Origin: Candidatus Sumerlaeota bacterium
GTDB taxonomy: Bacteria; Sumerlaeota; Sumerlaeia; JAFGJS01
Direction: 5' to 3'
Length of the DNA stretch: 24,501 bases
Assembly (NCBI GenBank): GCA_016928995.1
Contig: JAFGJS010000019.1
Span: 1-24,501, forward strand
Shown here: positions 15,140 through 23,055 of the stretch, one piece after another
Layout: every line of letters begins with the position of its first letter
Position numbering within the stretch: the stretch's first letter is position 1
Program-made: the position numbers and the translations under genes
The notes under the pieces: generated by a model
The model's input: the letters and a program-made list of their open reading frames with translations, nothing else
Databases searched by the model: none
Told to the model about the DNA's origin: nothing

Positions 15140-17362
15140 ATGGGCGTTGATGCATGGCATCGTTGGCTGCAATCTTGCGCGCTGTTCGTCATATGCGCGG
15201 GGCTTTGCATGTGCACGAACGATCCGTATCGCAAGGGGGAGACGCAGGAGCCGACTGTGTTCAAGGTGTTGGGCACGCCGACGACGCGTCTCGATCCTAC
15301 CCAGGCCTATTACTCGCATGAAGGGGCGATCATCGACCAAATTTACGAGCCGCCCTTCACCTATCACTACCTCAAACGTCCTTATGAATTGATTCCGCAG
15401 ACAGCCGAGGAAATCCCGCAGCCGGTTTATTTCGATAACGACGGAAATCGCATCGAGGAAGAAGATCCGCCGGCCGATCAAGTGGCGCGCGTGGAATACA
15501 CCATCCGTCTGCGCAAAGACATCCGCTATCAGGATCATCCATGCTTCGCCAAGGATGACGCCGGCAATCCGCTTTATCGCAACCTCGAACTGAAAGCGAT
15601 CAAGGCCTACGAATCGCCGAACGACTTTCCGGTCAAAGGCTCACGCAATGTGACGGCGCATGATTACTCGTTGCAGATCCGGCGCATCGCCGATCCGCGC
15701 AACACATGCCCGATCTACAGCACCATGGCGCGGTATATTCTCGGCATGGAGGAGCTCAATCAGCAAATCACCAACGTGCTTGAAGTGGAACGCTCCCGCC
15801 GCAAGGAGGAGCAAGGTTCGGCCTATAACCAGCTGCAGGATGAAAAGGACAATCCCATTCAAATCGACCTGATGGCGCTGGAGTTTCCCGGCTGTGTTGT
15901 GCTGGATGATTATACCTATAAAATCGTGTTGAGCAGAAAATATCCGCAGATCCTCTACTGGATGTGCATGCATTTTTTCGGACCGGCGCCGCAGGAAGTT
16001 TTGGATTTTTACAATCAGTCCGCGATGATCGAGCGGCAATTCAACCTGATGCGCTGGCCCATCGGCAGCGGTCCGTACTATATGGACTACTACAAACCCA
16101 ACGAGAAAATCATCCTTTCGGCCAATCCGAATTTTCACGAATCTTATTATCCTGATGAAAAAGACGAAGACGACGATCCGATTTTGCTTAAAGACGCAGG
16201 AAAGCGCCTGCCGTTCATCACCAAGCAGGTCTGGATTCTGGAGAAAGAAGGCATGCCTGCCTGGAATAAATTCCTGCAGGGCTATTACGATTCCTCGGGC
16301 ATCGATAGCGAAGTTTTCGACAAGGTTGTCGTGATGAGCGACAGCAACGATCCCAATCTTTCCGAGGAAATGCAGCAGCAAGGCATTCGCCTGATCACAT
16401 CGATCAACACAGCATTTTATTATATGAAATTCAACATGCTGGACGACGTGGTGGGCGGATTGGATGAAAAACACTGCAAACTGCGTCAGGCGTTAAGCAT
16501 CGCTTACGACGCCAATGAATACCTGGAGATTTTCTACAACGGTCGCGGCGTCTCGGCGCAAGGGCCTTTGCCGCCTGGCATCTTTGGTTATCGTAAAGGC
16601 GAAGAGGGGACCAATCCATACACCAGCGTTTGGAATTCGATCACGGAAAAGCATGAACGAAAGCCGTTGGCCGAAGCGAGGAAGTTGCTGGAGGAGGCTG
16701 GATATCCCGGCGGCATTGATACCCAAACCGGCAAGCAACTCACCCTGTATTGGGACACTGCATCCGCCGGCGACACGGGATTCCGCGCCATAGTGGATTG
16801 GACGCGTGATCGCTTCGCGCAACTCGGCGTCAATCTGGTGCAGCGCGATATGGATCTCAGCCAATTCCGGAAGAAACAGGACGAGGGCACATGGCAACTC
16901 GGCGCCAGCGGATGGCTGGCCGATTATCCCGACCCGGAAAACTTCCTATTTCTGTTCTACGGTCCCAATGGCAAGGTCAAGCATGACGGCTCAAACGCAG
17001 CGAATTATGAGAATCCAGAATTCGACGAATTGTTTGTTAAAATGGAAAGCATGCAAAACGGGCCGGAGCGGCAGGCGATCATTGATCAGCTCATGCGGAT
17101 CGTTCAGCATGACGCCCCTGCGATCTGGCAAATTTATCCCATCGGTTATGGGCTTTACCACGAATGGCAAACGAACAACAAACCGCATCACATGTCGTAT
17201 AACACGATCATGTGCCATCGGATTGATCCGGAACTGCGCTATCAGCGCCAGCAGGAATGGAACAAACCGAACTATATGCCGTTGTTGATTCTGCTGGCTG
17301 TCATCGTCATCGGCACGATTCCGGCGACCGTGCTGATCTATCGCCGGGAGAGGGGGCTCTAG
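15140..17362 (+). CDS. oppA: Oversized peptide-type ABC substrate-binding protein (SBP family 5)
   Basis: A 740-residue extracytoplasmic binding protein of the OppA/DppA family, delivering peptides (or similar solutes) to the downstream permeases. The ATG at 15140 follows AAGGGA by 6 bases and gives a hydrophobic leader (CALFVICAGLCMC) resembling an imperfect lipoprotein signal with Cys near 25. A longer upstream frame from 14939 looks non-coding. Recognisable SBP_bac_5 features: TRLDPTQAYYSHEGAIIDQIYEP near residue 50, GSGPYYMDYYKPNEKIIL near 310, LRQALSIAYD near 450, DYPDPENFLFLFYGPN near 595. It is about 200 residues longer than the usual ~540, with acidic inserts such as DEKDEDDD. It also ends in a hydrophobic helix (714-733, PLLILLAVIVIGTIPATVLI) capped by YRRERGL, suggesting a C-terminal membrane anchor. 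Three bases separate it from oppB. Confidence 0.88.
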   Translation: MGVDAWHRWLQSCALFVICAGLCMCTNDPYRKGETQEPTVFKVLGTPTTRLDPTQAYYSHEGAIIDQIYEPPFTYHYLKRPYELIPQTAEEIPQPVYFDNDGNRIEEEDPPADQVARVEYTIRLRKDIRYQDHPCFAKDDAGNPLYRNLELKAIKAYESPNDFPVKGSRNVTAHDYSLQIRRIADPRNTCPIYSTMARYILGMEELNQQITNVLEVERSRRKEEQGSAYNQLQDEKDNPIQIDLMALEFPGCVVLDDYTYKIVLSRKYPQILYWMCMHFFGPAPQEVLDFYNQSAMIERQFNLMRWPIGSGPYYMDYYKPNEKIILSANPNFHESYYPDEKDEDDDPILLKDAGKRLPFITKQVWILEKEGMPAWNKFLQGYYDSSGIDSEVFDKVVVMSDSNDPNLSEEMQQQGIRLITSINTAFYYMKFNMLDDVVGGLDEKHCKLRQALSIAYDANEYLEIFYNGRGVSAQGPLPPGIFGYRKGEEGTNPYTSVWNSITEKHERKPLAEARKLLEEAGYPGGIDTQTGKQLTLYWDTASAGDTGFRAIVDWTRDRFAQLGVNLVQRDMDLSQFRKKQDEGTWQLGASGWLADYPDPENFLFLFYGPNGKVKHDGSNAANYENPEFDELFVKMESMQNGPERQAIIDQLMRIVQHDAPAIWQIYPIGYGLYHEWQTNNKPHHMSYNTIMCHRIDPELRYQRQQEWNKPNYMPLLILLAVIVIGTIPATVLIYRRERGL

Positions 17363-17365
17363 GCT

Positions 17366-18349
17366 ATGATTGCGTATATTATCCGCCGTGTGGCCTACGC
17401 CGTCCCAATCCTGCTTGGCGTGAACCTGCTGTTGTTCCTGCTGTTCTTCTGGGTCAATTCTCCCGATGATCTGGCGAAGACCGCGCTGGGAGAAAAATTC
17501 TCCAATAAAGAACAGATCGAAATATGGAAACAGGAACACGGGTATAATCTGCCGTTGTTCTTCAATGCCCGTGAAGGCAGCCTGAAGCTGATGCTGACGC
17601 AGACGATTTTCTGGCAGAAAAGCATGCCGTTGTTCTGGTTCAATTTTGGCAAATCCGACATGGACGACAGCAGCATCACCGGAGAAATCTGGAAGCGCAT
17701 CCCGCCTTCGCTGTGCATCACGGCGCCCACGTTCTTTTTCAGCCTGGCGTTCACCATCTTCGCCGCGATGATCGTCGCTTTTTATCGCGGCACCTATGTG
17801 GACCTTTGGGCGCTGCTGCTGTGCGTGTTGATGATGTCTATCTCACAGCTTTTCTACATCATCGGCGGCCAGTTCGTGATTGCAAAATGGATGATGCTCA
17901 CCCCGGTCTCCGGCTGGGATACCGGAATCTATTCCATCAAGTTTTTAATCCTGCCAATCATCGTCGGATTGATCAGCGCCATCGGCGGCGGCATCCGTTA
18001 CAACCGCACGATCTTTCTGGAAGAAATCGGCAAGGACTACGTGCGCACGGCGCGCGCGAAAGGGCTGGGCGAAGGGACCGTGCTGTACAAACATGCGCTG
18101 AAGAACGCCATGCTGCCGATTTTGACCAGCGTGGTCGTATCGATCCCGTTCCTGATTATGGGATCGCTGCTCATCGAAAATTTTTTCGGCATACCCGGCC
18201 TGGGCAGTTACACCATCGACGCGATCACCAAGCAGGATTTCAGCGTCATCCGCGCGATGGTCTTTCTGGGATCGGTGCTGTATGTTTCCGGCCTGATCAT
18301 GGTGGACATCAGTTACACCCTGGTCGATCCGCGCATCCGGTTTGAGTGA
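17366..18349 (+). CDS. oppB: Peptide ABC transporter permease, OppB/DppB type
   Basis: A 327-residue inner-membrane permease with the family N-terminus (MIAYIIRRVAYAVPILLGVN). It has about six helices and the cytoplasmic EAA-type loop contacting the ATPase (GKDYVRTARAKGLGEG...NAMLPILTS, about 218-248), then IENFFGIPGLG and the closing DPRIRFE typical of OppB. The ATG at 17366 follows AGAGGGGG. It lies three bases after oppA, implying one mRNA. Residues 40-110 form a larger periplasmic region than usual (EQIEIWKQEHGYNLP, then SMPLFWFNFGKSDMDD). It should pair with the OppC permease, from which it is now separated by about 1 kb of inserted DNA. Confidence 0.93.
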   Translation: MIAYIIRRVAYAVPILLGVNLLLFLLFFWVNSPDDLAKTALGEKFSNKEQIEIWKQEHGYNLPLFFNAREGSLKLMLTQTIFWQKSMPLFWFNFGKSDMDDSSITGEIWKRIPPSLCITAPTFFFSLAFTIFAAMIVAFYRGTYVDLWALLLCVLMMSISQLFYIIGGQFVIAKWMMLTPVSGWDTGIYSIKFLILPIIVGLISAIGGGIRYNRTIFLEEIGKDYVRTARAKGLGEGTVLYKHALKNAMLPILTSVVVSIPFLIMGSLLIENFFGIPGLGSYTIDAITKQDFSVIRAMVFLGSVLYVSGLIMVDISYTLVDPRIRFE

Positions 18350-18474
18350 AGGATTGTTGCATATGCGAGAAAAAACGCTAAAATCCTGTGTCGAATTGTC
18401 AAATGATAAACTCATGAATATCGGCATGGACGCCGCTGCCGATGGGGCTGTTGTTTATATCAATAGAACAATAG

Positions 18475-18574
18475 GGATACGAAGAACGCGAAGGATATGC
18501 GAAAACAGAACATCGAAGGATATACGAAGACAGAACGCCGAAGGATATAAGAAGACAGGACACCGAAGGATGCA
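18475..18574. repeat. 25-bp degenerate tandem repeat left of the IS200-like element
   Basis: Three consecutive 25-bp units start with GAAGGATAT or close variants (18490-18514, 18515-18539, 18540-18564), preceded by a partial unit (from about 18475) and followed by a partial unit GAAGGATG (18565-18572). Units share the pattern GAAGGATAT..GAA.ACAG.AC..C. The unit length is not a multiple of three, so this is not coding. The array ends 9-16 bases before the element's left end. Confidence 0.7.
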
Positions 18575-18580
18575 ATTATA

Positions 18581-18677
18581 TTATCCCAAAGGGATATCAT
18601 AACAAAGCCCAGGGTTGCGGCCTATAGCCGCAACCCTGGGATGGATGCAAAAAATATTTTTCCCTGAAAGGGAAAAA
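18581..18677. repeat. Left end of the IS200-like element: three nested hairpins
   Basis: The outermost palindrome is TATCCCAAAGGGATA (18583-18597). Next, a perfect 14-bp stem CCCAGGGTTGCGGC / GCCGCAACCCTGGG (18608-18621 / 18627-18640) has a CTATA loop. Third, TTTTTCCCT / AGGGAAAAA (18657-18665 / 18669-18677) has a GAA loop. The third lies just before the transposase ribosome site. Confidence 0.75.
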
Positions 18678-18697
18678 TAACAAGAGGCAACCATTCA

Positions 18698-19153
18698 ATG
18701 CCGCAATCACTTGTTCAAAATTACCAACATATTGTTTTTTCCACCAAAAATCGAGCGGCATTTTTATCCGATTCCGGAATCCGTCAGGAAATGCATGCAT
18801 ATTTAGGCGGCGCATGCCGCGATTCCGATTCACCGTCTTTGGCTGTTGGAGGCGTTGCGGATCACGTGCATATTCTCTGCCGGTTGTCCAAGCATCTTGC
18901 CATCGTCAATTTTATCCGGGACATCAAACGGGAATCATCGAAATGGATTAAAACCAAGGATTCAACTTATCAAGCATTTCAATGGCAAAATGGGTATGGC
19001 GCTTTCTCGGTCAGCCCTTCACATGTTCCGGATTTAATTCGTTATATTGGAGAACAAGAGGCGCATCATCATCGCGAGTCTTTCCAAGATGAGTTTAGAA
19101 GATTATTGAAAAAGTATGGATTGGAATGGGATGAACGGTATGTATGGGATTGA
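18698..19153 (+). CDS. tnpA: IS200-like / REP-associated HUH-tyrosine transposase (Y1 family)
   Basis: A 151-residue single-domain transposase that should nick and rejoin single-stranded DNA at the hairpin ends of its element. The HUH motif is visible in VADHVHIL (H56 and H58). RYIGEQ near the C-terminal helix supplies the probable nucleophile Tyr116 with Gln120 four residues later, the Y-to-Q spacing of IS200-type TnpA. The N-terminus NYQHIVFSTKNR and WQNGYGAFSVS (96-106) are also typical. AAGAGG (18682-18687) lies 10 bases before the ATG at 18698. The length is normal and nothing looks broken, so the protein may be active. Whether it acts on its own element or on dispersed non-autonomous copies cannot be told from this window. 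Confidence 0.92.
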   Translation: MPQSLVQNYQHIVFSTKNRAAFLSDSGIRQEMHAYLGGACRDSDSPSLAVGGVADHVHILCRLSKHLAIVNFIRDIKRESSKWIKTKDSTYQAFQWQNGYGAFSVSPSHVPDLIRYIGEQEAHHHRESFQDEFRRLLKKYGLEWDERYVWD

Positions 19154-19168
19154 CTTACACTTTCGATT

Positions 19169-19275
19169 GAACCCTTTCAGGGTTCGTGTTTGCGCGATTC
19201 GACCCAGGGTTGGGGGATTTCACTTTCGTTCAATCCTCCAACCCTGGGCTTTGGTATCATATCCCTTCAGGATAA
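19169..19275. repeat. Right end of the IS200-like element
   Basis: GAACCCT / AGGGTTC (19169-19175 / 19179-19185) form a 7-bp stem with a TTC loop. Next, CCCAGGGTT(GGGGGATT) at 19203-19219 pairs with 19232-19248 at 16 of 17 positions across a 12-nt loop. Last, TATCCC-TTCA-GGATA (19260-19274) mirrors the outer palindrome of the left end. Order and content are thus a mirror image of the left end. Confidence 0.75.
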
Positions 19276-19365
19276 CAAACTGATGCACAACAATTCAGTG
19301 AGGAATCGGGATAAAAGATTGATGCGCTGCAATCCCACGAGAAATCGGGACAACAGATTGATGCG
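19271..19365 (+). repeat. 39-bp tandem repeat carrying in-frame start codons
   Basis: Unit 1 (19271-19309) and unit 2 (19310-19348) agree at 28 of 39 positions; a third partial copy runs from 19349 to about 19365. Each contains GATAACA/AAAAG..TGATGC, so ATG codons fall in the same frame at 19283, 19322 and 19361. The length is a multiple of three, and the frame reads DNKLMHNNSVRNR, DKRLMRCNPTRNR, DNRLMR. It begins inside the right end of the IS200-like element and ends at the oppC start. Confidence 0.6.
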
Positions 19366-20986
19366 ACATGCATTGCTTGGGTCGTTATCTCTGATCCTGC
19401 CGTTGCTCATCACGGGATGTCTAAGCTCTGGTGAAAATGCTGAGACAGATCATCCCACGGAAGCACAGATCGCCCGATGTGTTTCCGAAATGAAAATCAA
19501 TCCATCATTGGAATTGACGCCGCTCGGATACAAAGCCCAAGGCTCAATTTTCACCAATCAAATTCTATTTAAATTTCAGACACAACCTGCCGATCTTACT
19601 GAACTTTTTGATGCTGAAGCGATTCACGAATCTGATTTCAAAGAAGGTGTTGAATTTCATCATGATATGCATCCGGCGCTATGGTGGGATGCAGATGGCA
19701 AAGCACTGTCTGGATGTAAAATCAAGTTTGCTGACAACAACATGATGCAGATCGGCATGCAAACACTCAGTGACCGCGAAATAGTATACATCTATTGGCA
19801 TGAAGAGCGAACGTTGCGCGATGCATTCGATACTTTCAAGTCGTGGTGGGCCGGCGCGTTGTGGGGCAATTGGTATTTCCACGATGTGCTCGTGGCGATC
19901 TTTTTGCTCATCATGGCTGTCATCATTTACAAAATGCTGCAACGCGAATACTGGCGCGTGGCTTTCCGCGAAGTTTTTCGCCGTCCCATCGTCGTGGTCT
20001 GCTTTGTCATTCTCTGCGCCTACACATTGATCGCGCTGCTCGACAGCGTGGGCTATCATCCGCCGTTGCGCGATGAAAACGACAAAATCGTGCGTAACGA
20101 AGCCGGTGAAGCGATCATCGATCACTATGGGCTGTCGTTGCTGGACGTGATCCTCAAACCTCTGCGCAAACATAAAGAGCGAACGTACAGCGCTCCTTTC
20201 GCCGATGCGGAATTCACCAAATCGCCGGAGATCGTCACGAAGCCCGGACCGGATGGCGCGGTGATTTCGAAAGTCGAGCGCATCAATAAACCGCTAAAGC
20301 ACAGACATTGGTTCGGCACGGATAAAACCGGCCGCGACGTGCTGTACCTGGCGTTGAAAGGCGTCCGCACTGGCATGATCATCGGCGCCTTCACCACGGC
20401 GTTGATCGCGCCGTTCGCGATGTTTTTCGGCATCGTGGCAGGCTATTACGGACGTTGGATCGACGACCTCATTCAGTACTTCTATTCCGTGCTTGCTTCG
20501 ATCCCATCAGTGCTGCTCGTCGTGGCGTTCATGATCGTCTTTGGCCGTGGATTGCCGCAGCTATGCATCGTCATGGGTATCACCTCCTGGACCGGTCTGT
20601 GCCGCGTGTTGCGCGGCGAGACGTTGAAGCTGCGCGAAATGGAATACATCCAGGCCTGCCAGGCGATGGGCGTGCCGCGATGGAAGATCATGCTCAAGCA
20701 CATCGCGCCGAACGTGATGCACATTGTGCTGATCACGTGCGTGTTGAATTTTTCCGGCGCCGTGCTGGCCGAGGCGGTCCTTTCGTACATCGGCATCGGC
20801 GTGGGTCCGGACACGATCTCCTGGGGCGTGATGATCAACGACGCCCGTTCAGAACTGGCGCGCGATCCAGTGATCTGGTGGAAGCTCGGCGCGGCTTTCA
20901 TCTTCATGCTGGGCCTGGTGCTGCCGGCGAATTTGTTTGGCGACGCGTTGCGCGACGCGCTCGACCCACGGCTGAGGACGCAATGA
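19361..20986 (+). CDS. oppC: OppC-type permease with an N-terminal lipoprotein domain fused on
   Basis: Counting from the ATG at 19361 the protein has 541 residues, against about 300 for ordinary OppC. Residues 1-20 are a lipoprotein signal (LLGSLSLILPLLITGC, Cys20). Residues ~25-150 form a soluble domain (ILFKFQTQPADLTELFD, PALWWDADGK, EIVYIYWHEE) like small uncharacterised bacterial lipoproteins. An extra helix (~176-190, VLVAIFLLIMAVIIY) and a basic loop (REYWRVAFREVFRRP) lead into normal OppC: first helix ~210-227, HWFGTD (316-321), EAA loop EYIQACQAMGVPRWKIM (428-444), LDPRLRTQ end. A lipidated domain outside, helix inward, basic loop inside fits OppC topology. ATGs at 19283 and 19322 and a TTG at 19190 are in-frame alternatives, but only 19361 starts a clean signal peptide; its Shine-Dalgarno site is poor. 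GC rises from about 42% to 55-60% near 19805. It overlaps the next gene by four bases (ATGA). Confidence 0.85.
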   Translation: MRHALLGSLSLILPLLITGCLSSGENAETDHPTEAQIARCVSEMKINPSLELTPLGYKAQGSIFTNQILFKFQTQPADLTELFDAEAIHESDFKEGVEFHHDMHPALWWDADGKALSGCKIKFADNNMMQIGMQTLSDREIVYIYWHEERTLRDAFDTFKSWWAGALWGNWYFHDVLVAIFLLIMAVIIYKMLQREYWRVAFREVFRRPIVVVCFVILCAYTLIALLDSVGYHPPLRDENDKIVRNEAGEAIIDHYGLSLLDVILKPLRKHKERTYSAPFADAEFTKSPEIVTKPGPDGAVISKVERINKPLKHRHWFGTDKTGRDVLYLALKGVRTGMIIGAFTTALIAPFAMFFGIVAGYYGRWIDDLIQYFYSVLASIPSVLLVVAFMIVFGRGLPQLCIVMGITSWTGLCRVLRGETLKLREMEYIQACQAMGVPRWKIMLKHIAPNVMHIVLITCVLNFSGAVLAEAVLSYIGIGVGPDTISWGVMINDARSELARDPVIWWKLGAAFIFMLGLVLPANLFGDALRDALDPRLRTQ

Positions 20987-22992
20987 GCCCGGAACCGCTG
21001 CTGCAAGTGCGAGACTTGAAAGCCTATTTCACCACGCGTAAAGGTCCTGCGCGCGCCGTGGACGGAGTTTCCTTTGACATCCATCCCGGCGAGACCTTCG
21101 CCCTTGTCGGCGAGTCGGGCTGCGGCAAGTCGGTCACGGCGCTGTCGATTCTGCAACTGCTGCCGCGTCCGGCGGGCTACATCGCCGGCGGCGAGATCCT
21201 GTTCGGCGGACGCGACATCGCCAAACTGCCGCCAGTGGAAATGCGCAAGATTCGCGGCAACGACATCTCGATGATTTTTCAGGAGCCGATGACTGCGCTC
21301 AATCCCGTTTTCACCGTCGGCCAGCAGATCAATGAAGTGTTGATATTGCATCAAAGGATGAACACTGCGCAGGCGACTCGTCGCGGCATCGAAATGCTCG
21401 ATCAGGCCGGCATTCCCTCGCCGGATGCGTGCTATAACGAGTATCCACATCAGCTTTCCGGCGGCATGCGTCAGCGCGTGATGATCGCCATGGCCCTGGC
21501 GTGCAAACCCAAACTGCTGATCGCGGACGAGCCGACCACGGCGTTGGACGTGACGATTCAGGCGCAGGTGCTTGCGCTGATCCGCGACCTGCAAAAAGAA
21601 ACCGGCACGGCGGTCCTGCTGATCACGCACGACATGGGCGTGGTGCGCGAGCAGGCGCATCGCGTCGCCGTGATGTACGCGGGCAAGCAGGTCGAGGAGG
21701 CGCCAGTGGAGCGGCTGTTCGCCGAACCCGCGCATCCATACACCGAACTGCTGATGCGTGCGCTGCCGTCACGCACGTTGCGCGGACGAAAACTCGAGAC
21801 CATTCCCGGCCTCGTGCCTCAGGCCACGCAGGAGATCGCCGGATGCCGTTTCCACACCCGTTGCCCGGTGAAATTGGAGCATTGCCCGCATCAACCGCCG
21901 AAGACGGAACAAATCACATCCAGCCATCTCGTGGCATGTCATTTATTTACCGCCGCCGAACTTCAAGCGCGCGCCCAGATTGGAGCGCAATTAGCGGATG
22001 CTCCGGCGAGTTCCATCAAGGAAGAAGCGGCGCTGGAGGCGCGCGAATTGCAAACCTGGTTTCCCATCCGCAAGGGGATTTTGAAGCGGACCGTGGGGCA
22101 TGTGCGCGCTGTGGACGGTGTGACGATCACGATCCGCAAAGGCGAAACGCTGGCGCTAGTCGGCGAGTCCGGCTGCGGCAAAACCACCGTGGGCAAGACG
22201 ATCATCCGTCTGCTGGAGCCGACTGGCGGCTCCGTGTTGTATCAGGGGACGGACCTTTCCAGTTTGTCGCGCGCGGAAATGAAACCGTACCGCAAGCGCA
22301 TTCAATTTGTCTTTCAGGATCCCTTTTCCAGCCTGAATCCGCGGCGCATGATCAGCGAAACGCTGGTCGAGGCGATGGAGACGCACGGCATCGGCGCGAA
22401 TCATAAGGAGCGGCTGGACAAGGCTGGATTTTACCTGGAGCGTGTGGGGCTGGACGCCGATATGATGCATCGCTATCCGCATGAATTTTCCGGCGGACAA
22501 CGCCAGCGCGTCGTCCTGGCGCGCGCATTGGCCACGGATCCCGATCTGTTGATCTGCGACGAAGCCACTAGCGCTCTGGACGTTTCCGTCCAAGCCTCAA
22601 TCTTGAATTTGCTCAAAGACCTGCAAAGCGAATTCGGTTTGTCGTTTCTCTTCATTACGCATGACCTGAGTGTGGTGGAGTATCTCGCCGACCGTGTCGC
22701 CGTGATGTATCTTGGCCGCATCGTGGAGGAAGGCAAGACCGAGGAGATTTTCAAAGCGGCCAAGCACCCCTACACTGTGGCGCTGCTTTCCGCCGTGCCG
22801 CAGATCGCCGCGGAAGATCAGCGCAAAAAGATCATCCTCGAAGGCGACGTGCCTTCGCCCGTCAAACCCCCCAGCGGATGTCACTTCCATCCGCGCTGTC
22901 CACAGGTGCTGGCTCAATGCAAGACGGCGTACCCCGGCGTCAGCGGCTTCAGCGAAACTCACACCTGCCGCTGCTGGCTGCATGAACAGTGA
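20983..22992 (+). CDS. oppDF: Single-chain peptide ABC transporter ATPase (OppD-OppF fusion)
   Basis: A 669-residue protein with two complete ATPase halves that energises the OppBC permease. Half 1 (about 1-325): Walker A GESGCGKS (43-50), signature LSGGMRQR (158-165), Walker [10 protein letters not shown] (178-186), His216. Half 2 (about 350-669): Walker [10 protein letters not shown] (394-402), signature FSGGQRQR (502-509), Walker [10 protein letters not shown] (522-530), His560. Each half ends with the OppD/DppD-type C-terminal domain, including spaced cysteines (C288, C294, C301, C319; C633, C639, C646, C662/C664) in the pattern proposed to hold an Fe-S cluster. OppD and OppF are usually separate genes; fused versions such as GsiA/YejF are known. 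The ATG at 20983 overlaps the oppC stop, showing translational coupling; the frame upstream of it is only oppC in another reading. Confidence 0.93.
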   Translation: MSPEPLLQVRDLKAYFTTRKGPARAVDGVSFDIHPGETFALVGESGCGKSVTALSILQLLPRPAGYIAGGEILFGGRDIAKLPPVEMRKIRGNDISMIFQEPMTALNPVFTVGQQINEVLILHQRMNTAQATRRGIEMLDQAGIPSPDACYNEYPHQLSGGMRQRVMIAMALACKPKLLIADEPTTALDVTIQAQVLALIRDLQKETGTAVLLITHDMGVVREQAHRVAVMYAGKQVEEAPVERLFAEPAHPYTELLMRALPSRTLRGRKLETIPGLVPQATQEIAGCRFHTRCPVKLEHCPHQPPKTEQITSSHLVACHLFTAAELQARAQIGAQLADAPASSIKEEAALEARELQTWFPIRKGILKRTVGHVRAVDGVTITIRKGETLALVGESGCGKTTVGKTIIRLLEPTGGSVLYQGTDLSSLSRAEMKPYRKRIQFVFQDPFSSLNPRRMISETLVEAMETHGIGANHKERLDKAGFYLERVGLDADMMHRYPHEFSGGQRQRVVLARALATDPDLLICDEATSALDVSVQASILNLLKDLQSEFGLSFLFITHDLSVVEYLADRVAVMYLGRIVEEGKTEEIFKAAKHPYTVALLSAVPQIAAEDQRKKIILEGDVPSPVKPPSGCHFHPRCPQVLAQCKTAYPGVSGFSETHTCRCWLHEQ

Positions 22993-23018
22993 AAACCGGA
23001 AGAATAGACTGGTTAACA

Positions 23019-23039
23019 GCCCGTTGAAAAAGGGCCTTT
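23019..23039. terminator. Terminator-like hairpin or IS end between oppDF and the transposase
   Basis: GCCC (23019-23022) and GGGC (23032-23035) enclose GTTGAAAAA and are followed by CTTTTC. The word AACAGCCCGTTGAAAAA also resembles the terminal sequence of IS1182-like elements, so the site may be the insertion-sequence terminus doubling as a weak terminator of the opp operon. Confidence 0.4.
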
Positions 23040-23055
23040 TCTTGTTCCAGCCACG

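Larger units (their letters stand above)
18581..19275 (+). mobile_element. IS200/RAYT-like element with compound inverted ends
   Basis: The 695-bp unit contains one HUH-transposase gene flanked by imperfect 37-bp inverted repeats: 18581-18617 and 19239-19275 match at 33 of 37 positions by my alignment and share CAAAGCCCAGGGTTG at the inner end. Each end has further hairpins: left 18608-18640 and 18657-18677, right 19169-19185 and 19203-19248. Hairpin-rich ends without classical IS inverted repeats or target duplication are typical of IS200/IS605 and REP-associated elements, which move as single strands. It sits between oppB and oppC in the operon orientation. No companion tnpB or ncRNA is visible. 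Confidence 0.75.

Noticed and set aside
18342-18602. 86-residue frame between oppB and the IS200-like element
   Set aside because: It overlaps the end of oppB and is mostly translation of the 25-bp tandem repeat, whose unit length is not a multiple of three. There is no ribosome site.
19271-19365. CRISPR-like array
   Set aside because: The 39-bp copies are contiguous, degenerate and without spacers, and no cas gene is nearby. The same holds for the 25-bp array at 18475.
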